DNA of 64,000 nt from Meconema thalassinum (taxonomy: Eukaryota > Arthropoda > Insecta > Orthoptera > Tettigoniidae): the NCBI GenBank assembly GCA_946902985.2, contig OX336388.2, positions 289,828,526 to 289,892,525 of the forward strand, given 5' to 3'. Each line of letters begins with the position of its first letter. Position 1 is the stretch's first letter. Both the position numbers and the translations under genes were made by a program. Below are positions 35,071 through 44,279 of the stretch, in pieces. Under the pieces are notes generated by a model, which saw only the letters and a list, made by a program, of their open reading frames with translations, made no database searches and was not told the origin of the DNA.

Positions 35071-35399
35071 AGGAAAGCATTATAATGAAAATAGGCTACA
35101 CTACCATACTAGTACTGCTCACCAATTCAAAACCATATTTCATGTTAGAAGAAATGACAATGGGGATGATCATAATAATAGTACTGCCCCCGAAAATTGA
35201 ATTATTCTGGCACAAAATGAGAGTATTTCCCGTCCCCATGATAAAATTTAACGAGCAAATATAAATTCTGGAAGTGTGACACAGGAGAGTAGTGTGACAA
35301 GCTCGAGGCCGTGGGAGAGCCCGATCACGTGATATATTGCACAATAGACGCTTTAAGAAGGCTAAAAATTGGCATAGCAACAGCGAGTTTGGAAATTCA
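35071..35399. other. No gene recognised
   Basis: Short non-coding stretch between two SINEs of different families. Confidence 0.4.
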
Positions 35400-35745
35400 T
35401 ATTATAAATGAATGAAAATCCACAGCCTGCTTCCAGTCTCCGACCGGGTCAGGAATGGAATGAATGAAGCCCCCATCTAGCGGCGAGGATATGGACTGTG
35501 CCGGCTGCCGAGGCCTGACGCACTCCTCTGGGGTAATGATTAAATGAATGACATATGAAATGAAATGATAGCGGAGAGTGTCGCTGGAATGAAATTGTGA
35601 CAGGGAAAACCGGAGTACCCGGAGAAAAACCTGTCTGCCTCCGCTTTGTCCAGCACAGATCTCACATGGAGTGACCGGGATTTGAACCACGGACCCAGCG
35701 GTGAGAGGCCGGCGTGCTGCCGCCTAAGCCACGGAGGCTTCATAT
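35400..35745 (-). repeat. tRNA-derived SINE, second family
   Basis: On the minus strand GCCTCCGTGGCTTAGGCGGC (A-box side) and GTGGTTCAAATCCCGGTCAC (B-box side) form a tRNA-like head. The body has GGTTTTTCTCCGGGTACTCC and GAGTGCGTCAGGCCTCGGCA, and the element ends in an ATTCATT-rich tail near 35,403. Confidence 0.75.
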
Positions 35746-36256
35746 TATAAATATTGTTATAAATTATGCTATTGGATCCCAGCCTAGAGCCAATGAGAAG
35801 AGGTCTTATTGAAGACGGGATCAACTTCAACTACATAATTTGGTGAAATTATGTATTTAGGCGCTTAGAAGAAGATTTTCCTATTTGGTAATGGAGAGAA
35901 TATTAAAAGAAATTATGTCTGATACTTTAAAAACCGCAGATCGGTTAATTTACGCAGTAATAAGCATTAGTAATCTACGCGCTAAAATTATGGTGGGAGA
36001 TTGATATGACCGCCAAAATGTCGACTTGTAGGGGGAGCTCCAAGGATCGAAGTTCTTATTCCAGCAGTCTTTGAAGAGTGACGAAGTGTTTTTACTGGGT
36101 TAATGGAGATCCCAAAGCTTTGTCCGAGTGCGACGACTGTCGACTTGTGGAGACGCGAGGATAGCAAGGTAGATCGTAGGAGATTAGCGCACTTCCATTT
36201 TATGTGAAGTTGTGAGGAACATTGAAATTAGTATATCTCTGATATAACTGAGATTT
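35746..36256. other. No gene recognised
   Basis: Non-coding stretch before the 69-bp direct repeat. Confidence 0.4.
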
Positions 36257-36721
36257 GAGTTCAACTAAGCGAATATATATATATAAAGAACAGGTCGAAT
36301 ACTATCTTCTTTTGAAATTCGAGCATTCTATGATTTACCGTTTCGACAATATAAGCCTGTTAAGACAGATTTTCAAATGTGTTGGAAATAAAGCTGAATA
36401 TCATTTTAGATTGCAACGTGAAGTTGGCGAACGCAGTCAAGTGAACAGTAGCGAAGAACTTTTAACATTGGCGCAACAAATAAACATTATCATAATGACT
36501 ATCATTATTCTTCAAGTAGTTTCATTCAACATAATTTACACTGTTGATATGATGAACTAAATAGTCATGCGCCAGAGACATATTCGATAACAGAAGTTAA
36601 GATACAACGATGGAACTTCGTTAGACGACGTATTCTTGAATACAGACGTAGTGAGTTCAACTAAGCGAATATATATATATAAAGAACAGGTCGAATACTA
36701 TCTTCTTTTGAAATTCGAGCA
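36257..36721 (+). repeat. 69-bp exact direct repeat, 396 bp apart
   Basis: GAGTTCAACTAAGCGAATAT through TTGAAATTCGAGCA occurs at 36,257-36,325 and 36,653-36,721. The spacer (36,326-36,652) is in an open frame of 101 codons that begins in the first copy and has no recognised family. The cause could be a segmental duplication or a tiny LTR-like element. Confidence 0.75.
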
Positions 36722-36749
36722 ATGTACAAGATGGACCATCTTGTACATT
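36721..36749. repeat. 29-bp near-perfect palindrome
   Basis: AATGTACAAGATGG, one A, then CCATCTTGTACATT: 14-bp arms with a single-base centre, directly next to the second 69-bp repeat. Confidence 0.85.
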
Positions 36750-38241
36750 TTCGTCAGTCTACGAACACTAATGTAACATCAATTAGCAATGGAAGTATTT
36801 CATTCACCATTTATATGAATATTTCTATAAATTATATTCCCATGATGAGGCTGATACATATTTGCGACGGAGAATGAAGATTCTACAGAAGAGATTTGTC
36901 AAGATGCTAGGGGTAGCCCAGCAACCACAGAAGAATTTGCCAGAAGGATGTTGTTCGAGTTCAGGCGAATGTTGGTGAATTCCGGAGAGGGGATGTTTCC
37001 TTTCTCTGAGGTCGCAGATCCGAGGTTCGAATTCAGATCCATCTCAGTAATTTGAACTGAGGAAACATCTAAAGTATTGTGTGAATACTTACATTGATCT
37101 TCAAGTTTTCGTCCAAATAAGGTAGGAGTGTCTCTTATTTTTTGTATAGAGCTTGATTAGTGACATCCTGAGCCAACGATCTTAATTCATATTTTCACAT
37201 TTCATGTATATCAGCATTTTCATGTATTTTACACTTCAGATGTGTGCTAAGATTTTTATGCTTCAAGATTATTTAGGAGATGATTGCCTTTCATCTATTT
37301 TTCAATTTTATTCTACGGGTCAGTTGTGGAACTGACATTAAAAATTTTGTTTGTGGAATCATATTGCCTTATAGAAGACTAGTCGTTTCGACTCTCGAAT
37401 TTTAATAATTTTATTTAAACCAAGTATTCTGACATTGTGTCATAGCTTCAAATTAAATTCTTTTTAAATTTAATTTGAGCACTTAAATGTAACAACATCT
37501 AACTTCAAGAACAGAAGAAACATCGAATGATATTGTTCTATCATTATTGTACATAAACTGTCGACGATCTAGGAAATACTAGTCGTTTGATAAGTCTTAA
37601 TCCCTATAAACATTCTTTGTGTAGAGTGGAAAAACATTACGACGTTGACAAACCTTTTTATTATTTGTAAAGCTGAGAGCTCTGTTCATTTAATATGTTA
37701 GAGGAAATACCTTTTGATAGAAGATTATTCAAATCTTTGGCTAGGAATTCAAAGCTAGTTTATCCCGGTCAAGATTGAATTCTATTTGACACTATAAATA
37801 ACATGTGTGTTATTTTACACAATTTGTGTAACATCACATCATTTTTTGACCTGATATTACAACGATAAACAATTTAAAGCTTGATCAGTGAAGTGAGACA
37901 GGAGTATTATTTTTATTACATGTATTTGGGACAGATGAGTTAACAGATAATTATCTCTTTGAGGAGTAAACTTTAGGAGGTCAATCACGACAGTCTAATA
38001 TCGTTCATTACAATTGGAAGTTTCATTTGAAGAACTTATGTAGGTATAATTGTAGATCAGTAGTCATGTGAAACGATACTGAGGGTCACGCCTTTATTTG
38101 AGAAAAGTTTCTACAGAAGAAATGTTAATAACAAATAATCCATTTGTGGTTATTGTTTAACATAGTGGATGATATTTGTTTATGCCATATATATTGTTAT
38201 TTGAGGATTTGTAGAGCTATGAAACGCTCATGCGAAGGGAG
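36750..38241. other. No gene recognised, left flank of the Polinton
   Basis: About 1.5 kb of AT-rich non-coding DNA. The six bases before the Polinton end (38,236-38,241, AGGGAG) do not match those after the right end (57,632-57,637, AAAATA). Confidence 0.5.
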
Positions 38242-39582
38242 TTCCGCTCTAGGTGATGGTGAGGTTATTTTTTAAAATGGATGGAATTAGGAAAGGCCAT
38301 TTGGGGTAAACGTGTGTTTTTTGACATTATGGCGATGAATGTTTTTTTGTACGCATGCGCACTTGAGGAGTTTTGTAAGAGGGCGGGCTTTTTAAATGAT
38401 GATTTATTAATGAGTGTTTTTTTAATATGTATTGAAATAAACCCCAAAAAACTAATAGGTCATGGGCTTTTTACTATCTCACTAACCAATAATCGGATTT
38501 AAACCTATGAGGTGTCGTAGGACTCGTGGTGAACTCTCCTTTTCTATGGACGGGGTATATCCACACGAAAAATAAAAACGTGGTAGGGGGGGGGGGGGGG
38601 TTGGGGAGCTGCACTACTTAGGAAGTTGTGAGCCCCCGCGACCTTGGAATGGAAGATTCATGCTAGGAGGGCGTGCTTGGATTCGTTTTTTTCGTCTCGT
38701 TGTGCTCTTTACGGGAATGTAGGTGTCGAAAAGGTGAAGTTAGGGTTTTGGGTCTAAAAATGCGTTTTTCACATTTTTGCTGATTTTTGGAAAACGGGCC
38801 ATGCTAGGAGGGCGTGCTTGGATTCGTTTTTTTCGTCTCGTTGTGCTCTTTACGGGAATGTAGGTGTCGAAAAGGTGAACTTAGGGTTTTGGGTCTAAAA
38901 ATGCGTTTTTCACATTTTTGCCGATTTTTGGAAAACGGGCCATGCTAGGAGGGCGTGCTTGGATTCGTTTTTTTCGTCTCGTTGTGCTCTTTACGGGAAT
39001 GTAGGTGTCGAAAAGGTGAAGTTAGGGTTTTGGGTCAAAAAAATGCGTTTTTCACATTTTTGTCGATTTTTGGAAAACCGAAAACGTGAGAATGACGTGT
39101 GTGATAGTATTTATTTCGTCTCTTTATTCTCTTTACGTGGATATAGACATGAAAAAGGTAAAAAGCTGGAAACATGGTTTTCTTATGGAAAAGGTGTTTT
39201 TTTTGTTCATTTTCGCGTTATTTGGAAAACGAATGAGGCGATTTTTATGATGGGCATGTCGATGTATTTGTGTCGTTGTTCATTTTTCGGGAATGTAGGT
39301 ATGGACAACCTGATATCATGGTTTCCGTCATATTTTTTTTCGAGATCGTTGAGGAAAACGGGGAAAAAGTAAGAAACCAGATTTGAAGTCACATTGTGTT
39401 ATGCGCTTTAATGTTGGTAAAACACTTATGCATTATTATTATTATTTGTCTTGACTGGTCAGGACTCACACGCAGAGAGAGAACTTGCTTAATGCAATGA
39501 GAATTGAAAGCATTGAGGCTGACCCACGGCGATCCAGACAGACACAGGTCTTATCATCGTACGTGCCTCGCAGCAGAGAGAG
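38242..39582 (+). repeat. Polinton left inverted terminal repeat (1341 bp)
   Basis: Matches the reverse complement of 56,154-57,631, from TTCCGCTCTAGGTGATGGTG at the outer edge to CTCGCAGCAGAGAGAG at the inner edge. It contains three 141-bp tandem units, a poly-G run (38,587-38,600) and two open frames that recur in the other terminus. Confidence 0.95.
38659..39078 (+). repeat. 141-bp tandem repeat in the left terminus, 3 units
   Basis: CATGCTAGGAGGGCGTGCTT starts at 38,659, 38,800 and 38,941. Each unit carries TTACGGGAATGTAGGTGTCG and GTTTTTCACATTTTTG. The third unit diverges after about 39,075. Confidence 0.9.
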
Positions 39583-39835
39583 TTAAGAGGCAGGTGTCAT
39601 TATACAGTGTGCGGATTTATACTGTGTATGTCATAGCCTAGGTTCATTATGGACTCATCATGCAACGCAAAGTTTGAAACAATGAGTGAGTGTATAACAT
39701 CATGATAACAGATTGGCATGGGCTCGAACAAAGCGGTTATTGGACATGTAATAAACAAAAGGGTGGGAATAATGAAAGGTCATATGATACATTTTTAAAA
39801 AATTTTTTTTTTCAAAATAATTAAATAGGGTTTTA
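39583..39835. other. Non-coding gap between left terminus and integrase
   Basis: No gene. It is AT-rich near 39,790-39,825. The downstream poly(A) signal of the leftward block is probably the TTTATT (AATAAA on the minus strand) around the integrase stop. Confidence 0.4.
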
Positions 39836-40852
39836 TTACAAAAAATTATGTTTATTGACCCATGAATTATACGTGGAAGGAAAACCTAACCACTTTACAA
39901 AATATTTTGCACCTTTGACTTTAATTACTCGTTCAATGAGATAATCGTTGGGATATAATGTTTTTTGCACTTCTTCATAATAGAATCGTCCCTGAATGGG
40001 TTGACCGCTCTGATCTTCTAAGAGATACGTCACTGGTTGACCTAGCTTGACTTGGCGAATTTTAAAAATTTCTGTCGACCATTGTGGAGTATACGATTTT
40101 GAAAACACACTTCTATGTTTACTAATGCGAACAAAATCTCCAATTTTAAGGCGATGTCGCCTTGGATCTACCCTTTTTATAGGGTTAAACAGTCTATTGA
40201 GTCTGGGTAGGTTCTTGGTGACGAGGCGAGGTTTCATGCCGATGGTGGAATGAATGGTGTTGTTGTAGCGAGACACAAGTTGAGGTAACCAGTCTATCCA
40301 TCGATAGGAACCATGTATTGTAAACTCTTTCCACATATAACTTTTTAATGTTCGATTGAAGCGTTCAACTACACTAGCTTTGAGATTGCTATAGGTGGCA
40401 TAATGGTGAATATCCTTAGATTTGAGAAAACTGGAGAAATCCTTGTTGAAAAATTCTTTCCCCTGGTCGGTTTGTAACAAGTGAGGTTGACGTTTTGATT
40501 GTTCAATAATATGTTGAAAGGCCTTTGTGACTAAGATACCAGTTTTATTTTTTACTGGTTGAACAAAAGCCATTTTGGAATAGACATCAATGACAGTCAA
40601 CATATAGCGTACACCGTCGTTAACGTTAGAATAAGGTATCATTTCAACCAGGTCTGCCTGCCAAAGTTCATCGATTCCTTTGGAAATGACACGACGACGT
40701 TCATAAATGCGTCGGGCTGGTTTATGCAATTCATGAGCAATGCCCACTTTGATGGGGGATGGCTTATAAGATAATTTTAGCATCTCGGAGTTGTTGTTCA
40801 ATGTCGACGATTTCCGCCTCATGTCCAGTGTGACCAGCTTGTTTTGATGCAT
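39836..40852 (-). CDS. Retrovirus-type integrase with C-terminal chromodomain (338 aa)
   Basis: It inserts the element into chromosomal DNA. The catalytic core is complete: DELWQADLVEM (Asp67), LLQTDQGKEF (Asp129) and KASVVERFNRTLK (Glu163). The GIAHELHKPARR and ERRRVISKG lead-in is typical of Polinton integrases. An SH3-like region follows (LKIGDFVRISK, about 236-246), then a chromodomain at about 300-338 (YLIERVIKVKGAKYFVKWLG). Its first 89 bases overlap the end of the preceding leftward gene in another frame. The start at 40,852 is the first ATG; Met11 is an alternative. It is the last gene of the ATPase-DUF-integrase block. Confidence 0.95.
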   Translation of the reverse strand: MHQNKLVTLDMRRKSSTLNNNSEMLKLSYKPSPIKVGIAHELHKPARRIYERRRVISKGIDELWQADLVEMIPYSNVNDGVRYMLTVIDVYSKMAFVQPVKNKTGILVTKAFQHIIEQSKRQPHLLQTDQGKEFFNKDFSSFLKSKDIHHYATYSNLKASVVERFNRTLKSYMWKEFTIHGSYRWIDWLPQLVSRYNNTIHSTIGMKPRLVTKNLPRLNRLFNPIKRVDPRRHRLKIGDFVRISKHRSVFSKSYTPQWSTEIFKIRQVKLGQPVTYLLEDQSGQPIQGRFYYEEVQKTLYPNDYLIERVIKVKGAKYFVKWLGFPSTYNSWVNKHNFL

Positions 40853-41861
40853 GAAGCAAGTATAAGCGCTCTACTAACTGATTGGGATTATTCCAAAAGG
40901 TTATATCTAGGTAGGGTTTTAATTTCTTAAACCTTACACCAGAGGCAGAGTGATGTTTTTGCTTACCAAAGATGTTTGCAATGATGGTTTTATATTTTTG
41001 GGATATATTGGCATTGACCTGCTGAGAGGATTTATAGTTTCTTTTGTGAGCGTTGGTGTCTAATAAAATGGATTTATATTTAGCAAGGTCCTCGGACGTA
41101 AAATCTTGTGTCGAGGGGGTGCGAGAAAATAGCAGCTTTAACAGACCTGGTGTTAATTTATAGTTGATCTTTTTAATGACAGCTTTCGTACGAGCAAATT
41201 TAATGGATGAATCCCCAATTTTAAAACTATCATTCTCATAGCGAACACCATACGTGGTATCTGTCTTTCCAATAAATAGAAGGGTCAAATACGGTTCCAG
41301 GGTTGCCCCATAATGTTTGATTAAAATGTTTTTGAGTTGAGCTTTATTTTGAGGGGTTGCCAAGACTTGTGAAAACGGAGACGATGTGGAGGAAGACGGT
41401 GTTGCCGCTATGACGGAAGATTTTTGTTTTGTTTTTAGAAACTGTTGAAGGGGTGACGATTTCTTTTTTCTTTCAGGACTAAATACGCTTTCGCTGTCAC
41501 TTTCACTTTGTTCACGTTGTTCTTTTTCTTTTTCTTTTTCATGTTCTTGATGTTCTTGTTCACTAACATTAGAGGAGGAGGAGGAGGAGGAGGAGGAGGA
41601 TGAGGATTTTACCTGTCGTGTGGAATCTGTTTGAGTAAATTTTGAACTTGTTAAGGGTTTGGTTTGAGAGGTAGTAGCAGCAGAAGCATTAGGTTTGAAC
41701 CTCATGGGATCAACCGATGATGGAGCATGTTTTATCATTGGTAAAGGATTGACGTTTTTTAAACGTTGCAATTCACGAAATTTATGTCGAATCGTATTTC
41801 GTGCCTCAATAATACGCTGCATGATTTGAACATGTTTCTTGTACCCTATGGCGTTCGCCAT
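40764..41861 (-). CDS. Conserved Polinton protein next to integrase, DUF8207-like (365 aa)
   Basis: Function unknown. The N-terminal ~70 residues are helical and basic. Then comes a Ser-rich and acidic low-complexity linker with a long serine run (about 88-100) and KEKEKEQREQSESDSES. The conserved part starts near residue 185: LKNILIKHYGATLEPYLTLL, YGVRYENDSFKIGDSSIKF, LTPGLLKLLFSR and YKSILLDTNAHKRNY. It ends with ITFWNNPNQLVERLYLLHAS and AGHTGHEAEIVDIEQQLRDA. I recognise this pattern (DDPNELVDRL...LREAGII) from Polinton-borne proteins in many arthropods, probably Pfam DUF8207. It sits between ATPase and integrase in the same leftward block. Confidence 0.8.
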   Translation of the reverse strand: MANAIGYKKHVQIMQRIIEARNTIRHKFRELQRLKNVNPLPMIKHAPSSVDPMRFKPNASAATTSQTKPLTSSKFTQTDSTRQVKSSSSSSSSSSSSNVSEQEHQEHEKEKEKEQREQSESDSESVFSPERKKKSSPLQQFLKTKQKSSVIAATPSSSTSSPFSQVLATPQNKAQLKNILIKHYGATLEPYLTLLFIGKTDTTYGVRYENDSFKIGDSSIKFARTKAVIKKINYKLTPGLLKLLFSRTPSTQDFTSEDLAKYKSILLDTNAHKRNYKSSQQVNANISQKYKTIIANIFGKQKHHSASGVRFKKLKPYLDITFWNNPNQLVERLYLLHASKQAGHTGHEAEIVDIEQQLRDAKIIL

Positions 41862-41909
41862 GGTAAAGATAAAGACACACTAACAGGAAATGTCCAACCC
41901 TAGGTCTTT

Positions 41910-42611
41910 TTAAACAGAAATAAAATGATCAAAACCCAAGCGATAACGTCCCTCACATCGTTCACTCTGTTTATTTATGACCAAACAGGCATGGGGATGA
42001 TGGTTCCAACACGAAGCACACAATTGCGTGAAAGCTGTAAAGGACATATCTGGATTCACATGATCTTGAAAAATATGATAGAGATTTCTAGAGTCTTGGC
42101 GAAAGAGAACGATGAGATTGGCATTGTCACGAATCAACTGTTTGGGGATTTTGGAATAGGTCTGAGCCAGATAAAAACAATCCACTTGTTTATGGCGTCC
42201 CATACTAAAATACTCTTGAATAATGGCCTGTCGTTGAGTGGCAATATCATCAAAAATTATAATGGAATCTGGTTGAATGCGGTCTGGTTGAATGACATCT
42301 TGAGGTGAGGTGAATGTAAAATAGCCCATGGCTTCTTTATTTAACGAAGACATAATTTGTTCCAGATACACGTACAGAGGCTGGTACAAGGATTTGGCAA
42401 AAATATAAATATTTTGAAATCGTAGGCCATGAGGTGCGGTAATAATGTTCAGCAAAACATTGGTCTTTCCACAACCCGAAGGCCCTACCATAATACATCG
42501 AACGGTAGATGGGAATAGGGTGCCATGACGTTTAGGTTCGCACACGGACAGTGATAGCTCTGAAACCAAATCAGAGACGGGCAAAGCATGGGGTTGTTTC
42601 ATTAATTCCAT
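41910..42611 (-). CDS. FtsK/HerA (A32-like) DNA-packaging ATPase (233 aa)
   Basis: It is thought to drive genome packaging into the capsid. Walker A is GPSGCGKT at residues 43-50, and Walker B is SIIIFDD at about 116-122. A sensor-type segment lies in YFSMGRHKQVDCFYLAQTY and NANLIVLFRQDSRN. Length fits Polinton packaging ATPases (200-300 aa). The ATG at 42,611 lies 95 bp from the divergent rightward gene, so both blocks probably share one promoter region. The frame is intact with no missing motif. Confidence 0.95.
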   Translation of the reverse strand: MELMKQPHALPVSDLVSELSLSVCEPKRHGTLFPSTVRCIMVGPSGCGKTNVLLNIITAPHGLRFQNIYIFAKSLYQPLYVYLEQIMSSLNKEAMGYFTFTSPQDVIQPDRIQPDSIIIFDDIATQRQAIIQEYFSMGRHKQVDCFYLAQTYSKIPKQLIRDNANLIVLFRQDSRNLYHIFQDHVNPDMSFTAFTQLCASCWNHHPHACLVINKQSERCEGRYRLGFDHFISV

Positions 42612-42706
42612 TGTGTCGATGACTGAGTTTTTTTCATGTGTGTATAAGGTTTATATATATATATAGGCAGGCGGTGAGTAGGATAGGTTAGTTAACGTCT
42701 ATCACT
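42612..42706. promoter_or_regulatory. Shared divergent promoter of the two Polinton blocks
   Basis: The 95-bp gap between the ATPase start (minus) and the fibre-like gene start (plus) contains TTTATATATATATATAGG (about 42,650-42,667). This TATA-box-like tract is nearly symmetrical and can serve both strands. It lies about 40-55 bp from each ATG. Promoter activity is inferred. Confidence 0.55.
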
Positions 42707-43315
42707 ATGGACGTGTTTGGGAGAGCTCGTGTAACCATGGCCACGGCCGCCTCTTTGTCAAAACAGTCACGAGAGGTGGCAACAAAAAGTTATGTCGATC
42801 GCAAAGTGCAAAGTGTCTATCACATGACCCCGAGACTAACCGCTGAGGGCTATTCAGCCAATCATCATCGTATTATTGATGTGCAAGAGCCTCGAGACGA
42901 AAATGATGTCTGCACGAAACGTTATGTGACCTATCAAATGAAAAGGCTTTATAAATTTGTCCCATCTGTATTTTTAGTGTACCTGTCAAATCAAAAACTG
43001 GACAATGACAGAAACCATTCCCCACCACCACTACCACTGGTGAATGATGATCTTACCTATATGCTTGCTTCCGGTTTAAGTCGTTATCGACTGCATTATG
43101 ATGGTGTCATTCATATTAAATATGCCATGCCTGATGAGAAACATTTAAAAATACAACTAAACGGTGATAGAGTGTTGGCCCACAACCATCAAAGAGTAAA
43201 TGTTGGAGATGAATTATCCTTTCATCTTATGCTTACGTTTGAGGAAAAGGAAGCTGGGAAAACGGTGAATGATTTTCCGCTTTATATAGAATTGGAATAT
43301 ACTGCTATGAAATAA
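42707..43315 (+). CDS. Fibre-like protein with TK-x-YV repeats (202 aa)
   Basis: First gene of the rightward block. The N-terminal third shows the pattern of viral and phage tail-fibre shafts: TKSYVD (26-31), then RIIDVQEPRDENDVCTKRYV (55-74), matching the recurring RI-NV-x-P...DA-x-TK-x-YVD unit. The C-terminal part (about 90-202) is predicted mostly beta-strand, with HYDGVIHIKYAMPD and LPLYIELEYTAMK-like strands, as expected for a globular knob. I infer a capsid-vertex attachment protein; no family hit can be claimed without a search. The ATG at 42,707 is the first after the TATA tract. Confidence 0.6.
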   Translation: MDVFGRARVTMATAASLSKQSREVATKSYVDRKVQSVYHMTPRLTAEGYSANHHRIIDVQEPRDENDVCTKRYVTYQMKRLYKFVPSVFLVYLSNQKLDNDRNHSPPPLPLVNDDLTYMLASGLSRYRLHYDGVIHIKYAMPDEKHLKIQLNGDRVLAHNHQRVNVGDELSFHLMLTFEEKEAGKTVNDFPLYIELEYTAMK

Positions 43316-43340
43316 GGTTCTCTACGTTAGTTGTTATCGA

Positions 43341-43872
43341 ATGTTTGCTGTGAAAGGTTCACCAAGTAGCAGCATGGTGAAAAAAAGATATGCTATGAAC
43401 ATGAAAAAAACAAATCTCAAAAAGAGAAAAAAGCCAGGTCGGAAACCAAGTCGATCGGCCTCACACCCAGTGTTAAAACGTAAAAAAACAAAAAAAAAAT
43501 CTAAAAAGAGTGGCTATCGAAAAAGCTTTACAAGCGGTGCGATTGTCTACAGCTCCGAAATCGCAGCATCATGTATCGATAAAAAGAAAAGAAAGAAAGC
43601 AAAAACGTGGGCGAGTCATTTCTGTTGCTAAGCGTGGGGGGTTTTTGCCGGCTTTATTTGCAGGGTTGGCAGCTTTGGGGTCCCTTTTGGGTGGTGCCAG
43701 CGCTGTAGCGAAAACCATAAAAGCCGTCGAGCAAGGCAAGCAACAACTCAAAGAAAGCGAGCGACACAATAAAACGTTAGAAGCCATTGCGATGGGAGCT
43801 AGAAATGGCAATCCTTTAAAGCCAGTCTTTTATCCACAAGGTAGTGGCCTACCGTCTAAGAAAAAAAAATAA
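43341..43872 (+). CDS. Basic core / membrane-active minor virion protein, frame-broken
   Basis: Two overlapping frames. The first (43,341-43,631) is extremely Lys/Arg-rich (KKTNLKKRKKPGRKPSRSAS). The second has no ATG, is open from 43,477 to 43,872 and carries KRGGFLPALFAGLAALGSL then LGGASAVAKTIKAVEQGKQQ, a hydrophobic glycine-rich amphipathic stretch, and ends GSGLPSKKKK. The second part resembles the adenovirus pX/pVI-like protein of Polintons and adintoviruses (GGFLP...ALGSLIGG...), thought to bind DNA or disrupt membranes. Since the second frame lacks a start, I infer one gene broken in the A-runs at 43,482-43,499. Two separate genes with non-ATG initiation is the alternative. Confidence 0.65.
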
Positions 43873-44261
43873 TGTCCATCATCGATAAGCGCTTAAGCCA
43901 ACTGCCTCGTCATGCCATGACCCATGAAGAAGTGGAAAGCTATGCCAAACAACTAAAGATTTCTCATTTTCGAGGTGTATTTATGCGAAATGAATTACCT
44001 AAAGCACCGTGGAAAGAAGAACGAGCCATGATGAATTTAGATGATGATGCAGGCCCAGGAACCCATTTTGTAGCCTACGTGAAACAAGGTTCCACAGTAT
44101 GGTACTTTGACAGTTATGGAAATTTACCACCCCCGATCGAGTTGCTACGTTATTTGGGAAACCGGGTAAAGATATTCTATAATGTGAATCGTCAACAAAC
44201 CTTTGACAGTCAAGAGTGTGGCCGTTTGAGTTTACATTTTTTGTATAAGAGGTCGCGTTAA
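43872..44261 (+). CDS. Adenain-type cysteine protease (129 aa)
   Basis: Matures capsid proteins. Catalytic residues are visible: His65 in GPGTHFVAYV, Asp80 in VWYFDSYG, Gln109 in the NRQQTFDSQ segment and Cys116 in SQECG. FRGVFMRNELP (33-43) is the usual N-terminal motif of Polinton proteases. The ATG overlaps the stop of the preceding gene (ATAATG). The frame stops soon after CGRLSLHFLYKRSR. In a neighbouring frame the DNA just beyond reads LSQQFHHYE, which looks like the usual C-terminal end, so a small frameshift may have shortened it. The active-site residues are kept. Confidence 0.9.
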   Translation: MSIIDKRLSQLPRHAMTHEEVESYAKQLKISHFRGVFMRNELPKAPWKEERAMMNLDDDAGPGTHFVAYVKQGSTVWYFDSYGNLPPPIELLRYLGNRVKIFYNVNRQQTFDSQECGRLSLHFLYKRSR

Positions 44262-44279
44262 GCCAACAGTTTCATCATT

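Noticed and set aside
41925..42308. 127-codon plus-strand frame opposite the ATPase
   Set aside because: Shadow of the ATPase gene, which has clear Walker motifs on the minus strand.
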